19,747 nucleotides of DNA from JBGPFS01 sp041483455 (GCA_041483455.1 JBGPFS010000024.1:1-19747), one strand, 5' to 3'. Numbered from the stretch's first letter, positions 6,810 to 13,059 are shown. Notes: generated by a model from the sequence alone, not told the origin. A program made the numbers and translations.

Positions 6810-7316
6810 TCAGGGCACGACGTCGAGGACCACGATCGAAAGTGGCGGGAGTGCTGCGCACGCCTGAGGATCTCGATAGCAGAGCTCCGCGCGGACCATC
6901 AGCTCGTCGCCGGGAGCGTTCTCGTCAGGAACGGGGACGAACGCGTACTTCCCCGCGGCCAGCGTGTACTTGTAGACGTTCCCCGCATACCCGGGGGACA
7001 GCTCCGTGCTCCAGGTGTGGAACGTGTCGCCGGACTGGGCGATCCGAGTCAGCTCGTCCTCGGCCAGGGGACCGGGAGACTCTTCAGCGCTCCGCTGGGC
7101 CTGGAAGAAGAGGGCGCTCCCGTCGATCACGAGGTAGACGTCTCCGGCGTGCACGGTCGGCGGATCCAGGCGCACCTCGGTGCCGGTCCCCACGACGTGG
7201 ACCTGCTGGGCACCGGGCGGGATGTGCGTCGCCTTGTCACATGCCACGAGCACGCCTCCCACCAGCGCCACGCCTGCGACCAGTATGCTCAGGGTTCGCC
7301 CGGGATGTGCGCGCAT
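6810..7316 (-). CDS. Secreted lipoprotein of unknown function
   Basis: A 168-aa predicted lipoprotein. The signal peptide MRAHPGRTLSILVAGVALVG is followed by a lipobox LVAC, with the lipidated cysteine at C26, so the mature protein should sit on the outer face of the membrane. The rest reads as alternating beta-strands (VHVVGTGTEVRL, GDVYLVIDG, GKYAFVPVP), resembling a cupredoxin-like or immunoglobulin-like sandwich. I see no His/Cys/Met copper-site constellation. A C-terminal pair of cysteines, in LCYRDPQACAALPP, could form a disulfide. ATG 7316 is chosen because AGGAG lies 7-8 nt upstream and it begins the signal peptide; the open frame extends further upstream to 7379 without support. It is flanked by about 50-bp direct repeats and faces a fragment encoding the same C-terminal motif. 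Confidence 0.7.
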   Translation of the reverse strand: MRAHPGRTLSILVAGVALVGGVLVACDKATHIPPGAQQVHVVGTGTEVRLDPPTVHAGDVYLVIDGSALFFQAQRSAEESPGPLAEDELTRIAQSGDTFHTWSTELSPGYAGNVYKYTLAAGKYAFVPVPDENAPGDELMVRAELCYRDPQACAALPPLSIVVLDVVP

Positions 7317-7389
7317 CACCCATCTCCTGCTCGCTGAGGATGTGCCGTGGTGCATGCGGGCGCCAGAGGCTTTCGTCACCCCGGCTCTC

Positions 7390-7440
7390 GCACCGGGCGC
7401 TCCGCTCCGTTCGCGGGATGGGAGCGCACCGGCCGACGGC
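7390..7440 (+). repeat. Direct repeat copy B flanking the lipoprotein gene
   Basis: This 51-nt counterpart of 6707-6758 is in the same orientation and begins 74 nt beyond the lipoprotein start codon. It carries two C-to-T differences in the core, two further substitutions and a single-base gap relative to copy A. Confidence 0.7.
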
Positions 7441-7555
7441 CCTGTGTCGGGCGATATCGGGGCACGCTGACTGACACCGATCCTTCGTTCGATGACTCAG
7501 AACGGTCCGACGGGCAGCAGCGCCCGATCGACGATGACGCGGTCAACCCGCGGCG

Positions 7556-7892
7556 ATGATCACGGAGGAGCAACTCGCCGAGATCGTGGCCAGGCTGGCT
7601 AGGCAGAAGGCCCGGAATCACTCATCGTGAGACTGGCCGCGAGTTCGCTCTGAGGGTCCTCACCGAGCAGCGCGAAGCCGCCATCCTGGTCCTCGCTCAG
7701 CGGCGCGTTGCAGCCGACTTCGAGTGGGTCGGCCAACACGTTTCGCCGCGGGTCCTGGCCGGCGCGATCGAGGACGCCGATGGCCTTGGCGGCTGCGGGC
7801 TCGCGATCGCGCTGCCTGAGAAACCGGTGGCGGTGCCGCCCTGGCTGGTAAAGCGTCCCCGGCAGGATTCGAACCTGCGACCTTCCGCTTAG
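7556..7892 (+). pseudogene. Frameshifted small-gene remnant abutting tRNA-Arg
   Basis: ATG 7556 opens a 24-codon frame (MITEEQLAEIVARLARQKAR, then NHSS and TGA at 7628). Another frame, open from 7560, then shows coding-like composition (mostly G/C third positions, low G/C second positions): REFALRVLTEQREAAILVLAQRR and onward through DFEWVGQHVSPRVLAGAIED. It runs into the tRNA-Arg gene and stops at 7890-7892. The downstream frame has no start codon of its own. A single-base frameshift near 7615-7630 would join the two into a protein of about 110 aa. I recognise no family. The minus strand here reads Arg/Asp-rich and looks like a shadow. The coding claim rests on composition only. Confidence 0.3.
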
Positions 7893-7927
7893 AAGGCGGT
7901 TGCTCTGGTCCACTGAGCTACGGGGAC
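7854..7927 (-). tRNA. tRNA-Arg (anticodon TCT)
   Basis: On the minus strand a full cloverleaf can be folded. The acceptor GTCCCCG pairs with CGGGGAC, and the D arm is GCTC/GAGC. The anticodon loop CTTCTAA gives anticodon TCT (decoding AGA), the T arm is GCAGG/CCTGC with loop TTCGAAT, and the discriminator is G. The CCA end is not encoded. The base pair at the top of the anticodon stem (27-43) is an A-A mismatch. The 3' end faces the decayed region at 6521-7853, the usual side for element integration. Confidence 0.93.
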
Positions 7928-7934
7928 CGCGACA

Positions 7935-7940
7935 AGCGTA
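7935..7940 (-). promoter_or_regulatory. Putative -10 (TACGCT) of tRNA-Arg
   Basis: The minus strand reads TACGCT seven bases before the tRNA 5' end, so transcription would start next to the mature end. It is back to back with TACACT at 7968-7973 on the other strand. Confidence 0.35.
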
Positions 7941-7967
7941 CCCCGTCGAGGCCCCGAATCGCCGTGC

Positions 7968-7973
7968 TACACT
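7968..7973 (+). promoter_or_regulatory. Putative -10 (TACACT) of the methyltransferase gene
   Basis: TACACT, the same hexamer as before the aminotransferase gene, lies 54 nt upstream of GTG 8028. It would give a leader of about 48 nt containing the GGAGG at 8012-8016. No good -35 is visible. Confidence 0.35.
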
Positions 7974-8027
7974 CCGCGTCCCGTCGCGCCGGGATCGCGG
8001 CGAAGACCCCCGGAGGCCCACCGAACC

Positions 8028-9467
8028 GTGCCGCGCGAGACCGGCGCCAGCCGCGCCGCCAGCGTCCGCCCGCCCGTTCGTCCGCGCCCCGCGACCGTCG
8101 GTGGCCAGCTCGCCCTCGAGCTCCCCGCCGAGCTGCCGGTCCTCGGCATCGCGCCCGAATGGAAGGCCCAGCAACGACTGTGGGGCCACAGCTTCCACCC
8201 GATGTGCTCGTACCTCGCGAGCTTCCCGGCGTCCCTCGCCCACGCGTTCATCGCCCGTTACTCGCGGCCTGGGGACGTGGTCCTCGACCCATTCTCGGGG
8301 CGCGGCACGACACCGCTCCAGGCGTGCGCCGAGGGTCGGATCGGCGTCGGCAACGACCTCAACCCGTTCGCTCACCTGCTGACCGCGGCGAAGGTCGATC
8401 CCGCCGGCCCGGCCGAAGCGCGGACGCGCCTCACGGCCCTCCGCCTGCGCTGGGCGACGGAGAGCGCCGGCTGGCTCTCGCTCGCGCTCCGGGTGGCCGG
8501 GTCGGCGGACCGATCGGGCGGCCTGGTTCCAGCCGCCGGCTCGGGCCGGGGCCCCCAAGCCGGCAGCGAACCGATCCCACCGGAAGTGGCGGTCAGCTTC
8601 CATCCGGCGACGTTCGCCCAGTTGCTGTTCGTCCGGAGCGCCCTTCGGCTGGACGAGCGCGTGGACCGGTTCCTGGCCGCAGCCCTGACCGGGATCCTCC
8701 ATGGCAAGAGCGCCAGCTACCTGTCCGAGGTGATGCCGAACACGTTCAGCATGGCGCCCCGCTACGTTCGCGACTTCGTGGCCCGGACGGACTTCCGGTC
8801 ACCCGACCGGGACCTGTTCGCCGGCCTCGACGCGAAGCTCGACCGCCTCTACCGCCAGCCGCCGCCGGCGGCGCGCGGCATCGCCCTCCTCGGTGACGCT
8901 CGCGATGCCGGGGTCCGGGCCCGCGACGCGCTGCGGGCCCACTCGCTTCCGGACCGTGCGCGGCTGGTCGTGAGCTCGCCGCCCTACCTGCGAGTCGTGA
9001 AGTACGGCTACTACAACTGGCTCCGGGCCTGGCTGCTGGGCGAGGATCCGGCCGCGATCGACGCCGTCCTCGACGACGCCCACCACCCCGCCGAGTACCT
9101 CCGCTTCATGGGCGAGGTCCTGGCCGGCCTCCGGGTCGCCCTGGCCGACGACGCCGTGATCGTCCTCGTGATCGGGGACGTGGAGCTCGACCGCGGGCGC
9201 CGGATCAGCGGCGGGATCGGGCTGGCCGAGACCGTCTGGGAGGCCGCAGCCGCCCCGGCCGGCTACCGGCTGGCCGGGATCGCCCTCGACGACGTGGCGG
9301 CCGGTCGGAAGATGACGAAGCTATGGGGCGACGAAGCCGGCAGGGCGACCAAGCTCGACCGCCTGCTGGTCCTGGCGACCTCAGAGGCCGGCCGACGCCG
9401 GGCGGTCTCCGCCGCGAGCCTCCCGATCGACTGGGACTGGCCGCCCCGGCGGCTCCGGGCGATCTGA
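8028..9467 (+). CDS. Solitary DNA methyltransferase-like protein (SPPY type)
   Basis: A 479-aa S-adenosylmethionine-dependent methyltransferase, probably modifying amino groups in DNA. The SAM-binding region is DVVLDPFSGRGTTPLQACAEGRIGVGNDLNPFA (83-115), which combines the DPFxGxGTT motif with an acidic strand-2 motif. The catalytic motif SSPPYLRVVKYGYYNWLR starts at S316; SPPY is typical of N4-cytosine and some N6-adenine enzymes. The SAM motif precedes the catalytic motif, the order opposite to the common beta-class enzymes. Residues 1-40 are Pro/Ala-rich and probably disordered. No restriction endonuclease, specificity subunit or phage defence gene is adjacent, so it looks like an orphan enzyme. 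An RNA substrate is possible. The start GTG 8028 has GGAGG 11 nt upstream. It is divergent from tRNA-Arg. Confidence 0.75.
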   Translation: MPRETGASRAASVRPPVRPRPATVGGQLALELPAELPVLGIAPEWKAQQRLWGHSFHPMCSYLASFPASLAHAFIARYSRPGDVVLDPFSGRGTTPLQACAEGRIGVGNDLNPFAHLLTAAKVDPAGPAEARTRLTALRLRWATESAGWLSLALRVAGSADRSGGLVPAAGSGRGPQAGSEPIPPEVAVSFHPATFAQLLFVRSALRLDERVDRFLAAALTGILHGKSASYLSEVMPNTFSMAPRYVRDFVARTDFRSPDRDLFAGLDAKLDRLYRQPPPAARGIALLGDARDAGVRARDALRAHSLPDRARLVVSSPPYLRVVKYGYYNWLRAWLLGEDPAAIDAVLDDAHHPAEYLRFMGEVLAGLRVALADDAVIVLVIGDVELDRGRRISGGIGLAETVWEAAAAPAGYRLAGIALDDVAAGRKMTKLWGDEAGRATKLDRLLVLATSEAGRRRAVSAASLPIDWDWPPRRLRAI

Positions 9468-9516
9468 CCGGGCCAGGCCGCTTCGCCTGGCCGCGGTCCC
9501 GGCAGGCGCCCGCGGC

Positions 9517-9522
9517 TAGAAT
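9517..9522 (+). promoter_or_regulatory. Putative -10 (TAGAAT) for a leaderless small-protein mRNA
   Basis: TAGAAT ends 6 nt before ATG 9529 and there is no Shine-Dalgarno in the gap, so the transcript probably starts at the A of the start codon. No convincing -35 is seen. Confidence 0.45.
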
Positions 9523-9528
9523 GCGGCC

Positions 9529-9756
9529 ATGCAGCAGATGTACGACCCGACCGACCTCGCCTCGATGGACCCGCTCGTGCTCATGAAGAACCTCGACCAC
9601 GTGCGGATGACGAGTCGTCGGCTGAGCTACATCCTCCAGCAGCAGGTCCACCTCTACACCCCGGAGGCGAACCAGATCCGCGACCAGATCGACCGGTACG
9701 TCGAGGCGGAGCGCCAGATCGAGGGCGAGATGGCCCGCCGCCGGATCCGCGCCTAG
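9529..9756 (+). CDS. Small helical protein, function unknown
   Basis: A 75-aa hydrophilic protein without signal peptide or membrane segment. After MYDPTDLASMDPLVLMKNLDHV it is predicted nearly all helical, with a charged amphipathic C-terminal half (NQIRDQIDRYVEAERQIEGE) ending in a basic patch MARRRIRA. This suggests a coiled-coil or helical-bundle cytosolic protein. I do not recognise the family. Third codon positions are almost all G/C, and a promoter-like TAGAAT is placed exactly for leaderless initiation at ATG 9529. A second in-frame ATG three codons on (9538) is an alternative. It is downstream of the methyltransferase, but its own promoter and the 61-nt gap suggest separate expression. 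It ends before a strong bidirectional hairpin. Confidence 0.7.
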   Translation: MQQMYDPTDLASMDPLVLMKNLDHVRMTSRRLSYILQQQVHLYTPEANQIRDQIDRYVEAERQIEGEMARRRIRA

Positions 9757-9852
9757 CGCGGCCGGGCGGCTCGCCGGACACCAAGCCCGCGGATCGTCGC
9801 GCGCCCGGTGGGACTGAAGGCCCCGGACGCCGACAGACCTCGGACACGATGA

Positions 9853-9876
9853 GGCCCCGGCCAGATGGCCGGGGCC
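9853..9876. terminator. Bidirectional hairpin terminator between convergent genes
   Basis: A perfect 10-bp stem, GGCCCCGGCC/GGCCGGGGCC, closes an AGAT loop. It lies between the convergent genes ending at 9756 (plus) and 9897 (minus). There is no long U-tract on either side, but stem strength and position support a shared terminator. Confidence 0.75.
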
Positions 9877-9896
9877 CGTTGATGAGTGCTGACGCT

Positions 9897-10304
9897 TCAG
9901 TTCGCCCCGAGGGTCGCTCCGATCAGCGTCACGTCCGCCTGACTTCCCCGCGTTCCGCCGACCTCGTCGGGCCCCTCCGGCCGCTCGACGACCGACGTCG
10001 AGCTCACCTCCGCCGACCGTTCGGCCCTGGCCGCCCGGTCACGCGATCGGCCGCCGCGGTCGACGTCCTCACGGGCCACGTCGGCGGCGATCCGAGCCAG
10101 CGTGGGGGTCTCGAACAGGGAGAACCCGATCCCGTGGTCCGCCAGCTCCGTGAAGCCCCAGCCGAGGTAGAGCCCTCGGCTCGCGACCGCGCACATCTCG
10201 TCGTAGAGCTCCGGCCAGCCGACCCGTCGGCGGCGATAGCAGAACCGCACGAACTCGATCGCCTCGGGCGATAGGGCTGCCACCGCAAGGGTGCGCGAAT
10301 CCAT
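9897..10304 (-). CDS. Unrecognised cytosolic protein with disordered tail
   Basis: A 135-aa protein without signal or membrane segments. Residues 1-80 look folded: a helix containing LSPEAIEFVRFCYRRRRV, then GWPELYDEMCAVASRGLY, then aromatic and Gly-rich LGWGFTELADHGIGFSLF. Residues 85-120 are Arg/Glu/Ser-rich and probably disordered, ending in the hydrophobic ADVTLIGATLGAN. I do not recognise the family. ATG 10304 is preferred because GAAAGGA lies about 11 nt upstream; ATG 10316 overlaps that ribosome binding site. The upstream region (10317-10625) carries the DnaA-box-like array and 17-bp tandem repeats, so expression of this gene could respond to whatever binds there. It converges on the small gene at 9529 and shares its terminator. 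Confidence 0.65.
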   Translation of the reverse strand: MDSRTLAVAALSPEAIEFVRFCYRRRRVGWPELYDEMCAVASRGLYLGWGFTELADHGIGFSLFETPTLARIAADVAREDVDRGGRSRDRAARAERSAEVSSTSVVERPEGPDEVGGTRGSQADVTLIGATLGAN

Positions 10305-10468
10305 CGATAGACCCATCCTTTCCCCCTCGCCAGGGGTGCTCCAGGCCGCGCTCGACCGCGGAAGCGGGCGGTCAGGCCGCGTTCATCGGGGGTTCGCTGA
10401 CCGGTCCCGGGGCCGGCGATCCGTACTCCGTCCATGGTAGAGAGCGACCCGGATCGGCGGAAGGGGGG

Positions 10469-10501
10469 TTGTCCACGTTCTCGTCCACCAACTTGTCCAC
10501 A
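10469..10501 (+). promoter_or_regulatory. Three DnaA-box-like 9-mers in 12-bp register
   Basis: TTGTCCACG (10469-10477), TCGTCCACC (10481-10489) and TTGTCCACA (10493-10501) are spaced exactly 12 bp start to start, all in the same orientation. TTGTCCACA is the DnaA box form used in high-GC bacteria such as Streptomyces. The array lies in the 309-nt intergenic region 10317-10625, about 165-197 nt upstream of the minus-strand gene at 10304. No dnaA, dnaN or parAB is in view. Confidence 0.55.
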
Positions 10502-10568
10502 CGAACGGACGTTCGTCGGACGGGCGTTCGGAAGCGCGCCCGAAGCAGGCGCGCGACCTCCCGGCGAC

Positions 10569-10619
10569 CGATCCGCGGACCCGGGCGATCCGCGGACCCG
10601 GGCGATCCGCGGACCCGGT
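10569..10619 (+). repeat. Three tandem 17-bp repeats
   Basis: The unit CGATCCGCGGACCCGGG occurs at 10569-10585, 10586-10602 and 10603-10619; only the last base of the third copy differs (T for G). Each unit contains the palindromes CCGCGG and CCCGGG. The array starts 6 nt beyond the stop codon of the minus-strand epimerase gene, so it would be transcribed as its 3' untranslated region, and it lies 67 nt from the DnaA-box-like array. The rest of 10317-10625 shows no gene. Confidence 0.85.
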
Positions 10620-10625
10620 CTGCGG

Positions 10626-11708
10626 TCAGACCCGCCTGGCGACCCCCAGGCCCGGTGCGTCCGTCAGCTGCCAGCGCTGGTCGGGACCCAGCTCGAGGCC
10701 GGAGAAGGGGTCCTCGGCCAGCAGCAGGCAGCCGTCCAGGTCGACCCAGTCGGCCAGCGACGCGGCGGCCGCCGAGGCCGCGATCCCGAGCGAGGTCTCC
10801 TCCATGCAGCCGATGAACGTCCGGAACCCGAGCTCCCTCGCCCGGGCGAGCATCCGGGCGGCCGGCCCGACTCCGCCGCACTTCGCGACCTTCACGTTGA
10901 TCCCGTCGACCACCCCGACCAGTCCCCCGAGGTCGCGGATCGTCACCGCGCTCTCGTCCGCGACGATCGGCAGGGCCGATCCCGCCTGGAGGGCGGCGAG
11001 GTCCGCCAGCCGGTGGGCCGGGAACGGCTGCTCGATCAGCTCGACCCCGAGCCGGATCAGCTCCGGGACGAGCCGCCGGCCCTGCTCGAGCGTCCAGCCG
11101 GTGTTCGCGTCGACCCGGATCGGGCCGCCGTAGACCGCCCGCACCGCCTCGAGGGTCTCGAGGTCGGCCGGGCCGCCCAGCTTGATCTTGAGGGCCGGGA
11201 AGGCGGCCGCCCGGGCGGCTCGTTCGGCGACGATCGCCGGCTCGTCGATCCCGATCGTGAAGTCGGTCGGCGGGATGGCACTCGAGAGCCCGAGGAGACG
11301 GTGGACCGGCAGACCGAACCGCCGGCCGACCAGGTCGTGGAGGGCGATGTCGAGCGCGCACTTCGCGGCCCCGTTGTTGCCGATCGCCGCATCCATCCTG
11401 TCGGCGGTCGCAGCGAGCGCGGCCTGGGCCGAGGCGAGGTCGGTCGTCCGACCGACCAGCCGCTCCTCGAGCGGCGCGACGGCCGCGAGCAGGACCGGCA
11501 GGACCACCTCGACCGTCGCCCCGGTCTCACCGTAGTAGGCATCGGGACACCCCTCGCCGAGCCCGACCAGGTCCGGCGCCGAAGTCGCGGTCAACTCGAC
11601 CAGGACGGTCACGGAGACCGGCGCGTCCTCGTGCTGAACGTGGCGGGCGATCCGCAACGGGTCCCGCATCGGGATCCGGGCGACTTCGGTTCGCAGCGAG
11701 AACGTCAT
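10626..11708 (-). CDS. dgcA: Enolase-superfamily epimerase, probable N-acetyl-D-glutamate racemase (DgcA type)
   Basis: A 360-aa cytosolic enzyme of the mandelate racemase/muconate lactonising group, dipeptide-epimerase subgroup. The N-terminal capping domain (about 1-120) precedes the barrel. The K-x-K pair LKIKLGG gives K174/K176; metal ligands are D200 (RVDANTGW), E226 (LIEQPFP) and D251 (VADES); the opposing lysine is K276 in NVKVAKCGG. This two-lysine layout catalyses 1,1-proton transfer, hence racemisation or epimerisation. Family members act on L-Ala-D/L-Glu or related N-acyl glutamates. The partner gene is a DUF1611 protein whose TGA overlaps this ATG by 4 bp (ATGA, 11705-11708). That pairing matches the DgcN-DgcA D-glutamate pathway, in which this enzyme would convert N-acetyl-D-Glu to N-acetyl-L-Glu. 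Muropeptide recycling as an Ala-Glu epimerase is the main alternative. Confidence 0.8.
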   Translation of the reverse strand: MTFSLRTEVARIPMRDPLRIARHVQHEDAPVSVTVLVELTATSAPDLVGLGEGCPDAYYGETGATVEVVLPVLLAAVAPLEERLVGRTTDLASAQAALAATADRMDAAIGNNGAAKCALDIALHDLVGRRFGLPVHRLLGLSSAIPPTDFTIGIDEPAIVAERAARAAAFPALKIKLGGPADLETLEAVRAVYGGPIRVDANTGWTLEQGRRLVPELIRLGVELIEQPFPAHRLADLAALQAGSALPIVADESAVTIRDLGGLVGVVDGINVKVAKCGGVGPAARMLARARELGFRTFIGCMEETSLGIAASAAAASLADWVDLDGCLLLAEDPFSGLELGPDQRWQLTDAPGLGVARRV

Positions 11709-12784
11709 CGGGGGCCCTCCAGGCTCGAGCGGATCGCTTCCCACAGCCGATCGCCGCCGAAGCGGAAGGGATCGTCGGTCGGCAGGCCGGTCTCGACCGC
11801 GGTCGCGGCGATGATCGCCCGGGCCTCGGCCTCGTCCGGATAGAGCGATGTGTTGAGGGCCACCGCCACGACCTTCGACGGAGCCACCAGGCCGGCGACC
11901 TGCTCGTGGAGCCGGATGAACTCGGGCAACGGCTGGAGCGGAAACGTGCGGTCGGGCAGGTGATCGAAGTCGTGGTCGGTCAACCCTGGCTTGTGGACCA
12001 TGATCATGGCGTCGGGCGTGGTGCCGTGGATGAGCCCGAGCGTCACTGCCGAGTAGGCGGGGTGGTCGAGCGAGCCCTGGCCCTCCACGAGGAGCCAGTC
12101 GCCGAGCGTCTCGCCTTCCTCCACCAGCCATTCGCAGGTGCCGTTCAGGAAGTCCGAGACCAGCCGGTCGACGGCCACGCCCCAGCCCTCGATCATCATC
12201 CCGGTCTGACCGGTCGGGACGAAGACCGCCGCGTCGCCGGCCGCCAGGGCGGCCGCCCGGAGCTCCAGCGCGACGCTCATCTTGCCAAGGGCACAGTCCG
12301 TGCCGACGGTCAGGATCACGTGCTTGCCCGGGCCGTGCCGACGCCCGACCGCGGTCTCCTCGCGCTCCGGCGGGCGGCGATAGTCGACGATCCGCACCCC
12401 CGCTTCGGCTGCCGCCGCGGCGAACTCGGTGTCGTCGCCGAGGAAGGTATGGAGTCCCGACAGGACGTCCAGCCGGGCCCGGATCGCCGCCAGGATCGTC
12501 GTCCGCCACTCGCCGGGGAGGCGGCCGCCGGTCGGCGCGATCCCGATCAGGAGCGCGTCCGGGCGGAGTGCGAGCGCCTCCTCCAGCGTCCCGACCGCGG
12601 GGACGTCGAAGCGGGGATCGGGACCGGTGAACTCCTGGGCGTTCCGGCCGGCGATCGTCGAATCGAGGATCGCGACCACGGTGTCGCGCCCGTAGCGCAT
12701 CACGCCGAGTGCCGTCTTGGCCTCGTGGACGCTGAACTGGCCCTCGGTCAGGACGACGAGCCGGCGCTCCGGCGACGGTCGCAT
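11705..12784 (-). CDS. dgcN: DUF1611 protein, probable D-glutamate N-acetyltransferase (DgcN type)
   Basis: A 359-aa cytosolic protein of the DUF1611 family. The N-terminal Rossmann-like domain (about 1-140) includes VVLTEGQFSVHEAKTALGVMRYG. The C-terminal P-loop-like domain starts with HVILTVGTDCALGKMSVALEL (about 155-175, with GTDCALGK as the nucleotide or acetyl-CoA binding loop). It continues with the family signatures VFVPTGQTGMMIEGWGVAVD and VEGQGSLDHPAYSAVTLGLIHG. Characterised DgcN enzymes of this family acetylate D-glutamate; the coupled epimerase downstream is the expected partner. ATG 12784 has GGAGG 7 nt upstream; the longer open frame beyond it crosses the tRNA-Glu gene and is not coding. 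A TAGACT hexamer 50 nt upstream is a plausible -10. No dedicated deacetylase is visible in the window, so the last step to L-glutamate would rely on a gene elsewhere. Confidence 0.8.
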   Translation of the reverse strand: MRPSPERRLVVLTEGQFSVHEAKTALGVMRYGRDTVVAILDSTIAGRNAQEFTGPDPRFDVPAVGTLEEALALRPDALLIGIAPTGGRLPGEWRTTILAAIRARLDVLSGLHTFLGDDTEFAAAAAEAGVRIVDYRRPPEREETAVGRRHGPGKHVILTVGTDCALGKMSVALELRAAALAAGDAAVFVPTGQTGMMIEGWGVAVDRLVSDFLNGTCEWLVEEGETLGDWLLVEGQGSLDHPAYSAVTLGLIHGTTPDAMIMVHKPGLTDHDFDHLPDRTFPLQPLPEFIRLHEQVAGLVAPSKVVAVALNTSLYPDEAEARAIIAATAVETGLPTDDPFRFGGDRLWEAIRSSLEGPR

Positions 12785-12833
12785 GGGCGCTCCTCCGGGC
12801 GGCCGCTGGCCGCGGGTGCTGCGATGGACGTCG

Positions 12834-12839
12834 AGTCTA
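12834..12839 (-). promoter_or_regulatory. Putative -10 (TAGACT) of the dgcN-dgcA operon
   Basis: The minus strand reads TAGACT 49 nt before ATG 12784, just past the terminator of the upstream tRNA-Glu. No clear -35 is seen. Confidence 0.35.
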
Positions 12840-12850
12840 CGGAATGAGCA

Positions 12851-12878
12851 ACGCCCCCGGGACGCGAGCCGGGGGCGT
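12851..12878 (-). terminator. Terminator of tRNA-Glu
   Basis: ACGCCCCCGG (12851-12860) pairs with CCGGGGGCGT (12869-12878), a 10-bp stem with an 8-nt loop, 17 nt past the tRNA 3' end. It separates the tRNA transcript from the dgcN promoter. Confidence 0.75.
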
Positions 12879-12894
12879 CGGGGCGCTCGGTTGG

Positions 12895-12968
12895 TACCGC
12901 ATACCGGATTCGAACCGGTGGTCTCCGCCTTGAGAGGGCGGTGTCCTGGGCCTCTAGACGAATGCGGC
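12895..12968 (-). tRNA. tRNA-Glu (anticodon CTC)
   Basis: On the minus strand the acceptor GCCGCAT pairs with ATGCGGT (G-U at the first pair). The anticodon stem CCGCC/GGCGG closes the loop CTCTCAA, giving anticodon CTC (decoding GAG). The T arm ACCGG/CCGGT holds loop TTCGAAT, and the discriminator is A. No CCA is encoded. Confidence 0.92.
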
Positions 12969-13004
12969 TCGGACGGCGCGGCAGAGGTGGCCGGACCGGC
13001 GCGG

Positions 13005-13034
13005 ATGATACCAGTCGCCCGCCGATCCCGGCAA
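13005..13034 (-). promoter_or_regulatory. Promoter of tRNA-Glu
   Basis: On the minus strand TTGCCG (13029-13034) and TATCAT (13005-13010) are 18 nt apart, about 36 nt before the tRNA 5' end. This is the best -35/-10 pair in the window. Confidence 0.5.
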
Positions 13035-13059
13035 CCGCAGCCAGCCGGGCGGCGGGCGG

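Noticed and set aside
10569..10619. CRISPR or coding repeat
   Set aside because: Units are contiguous 17-mers with no spacers, and no supported reading frame crosses them.
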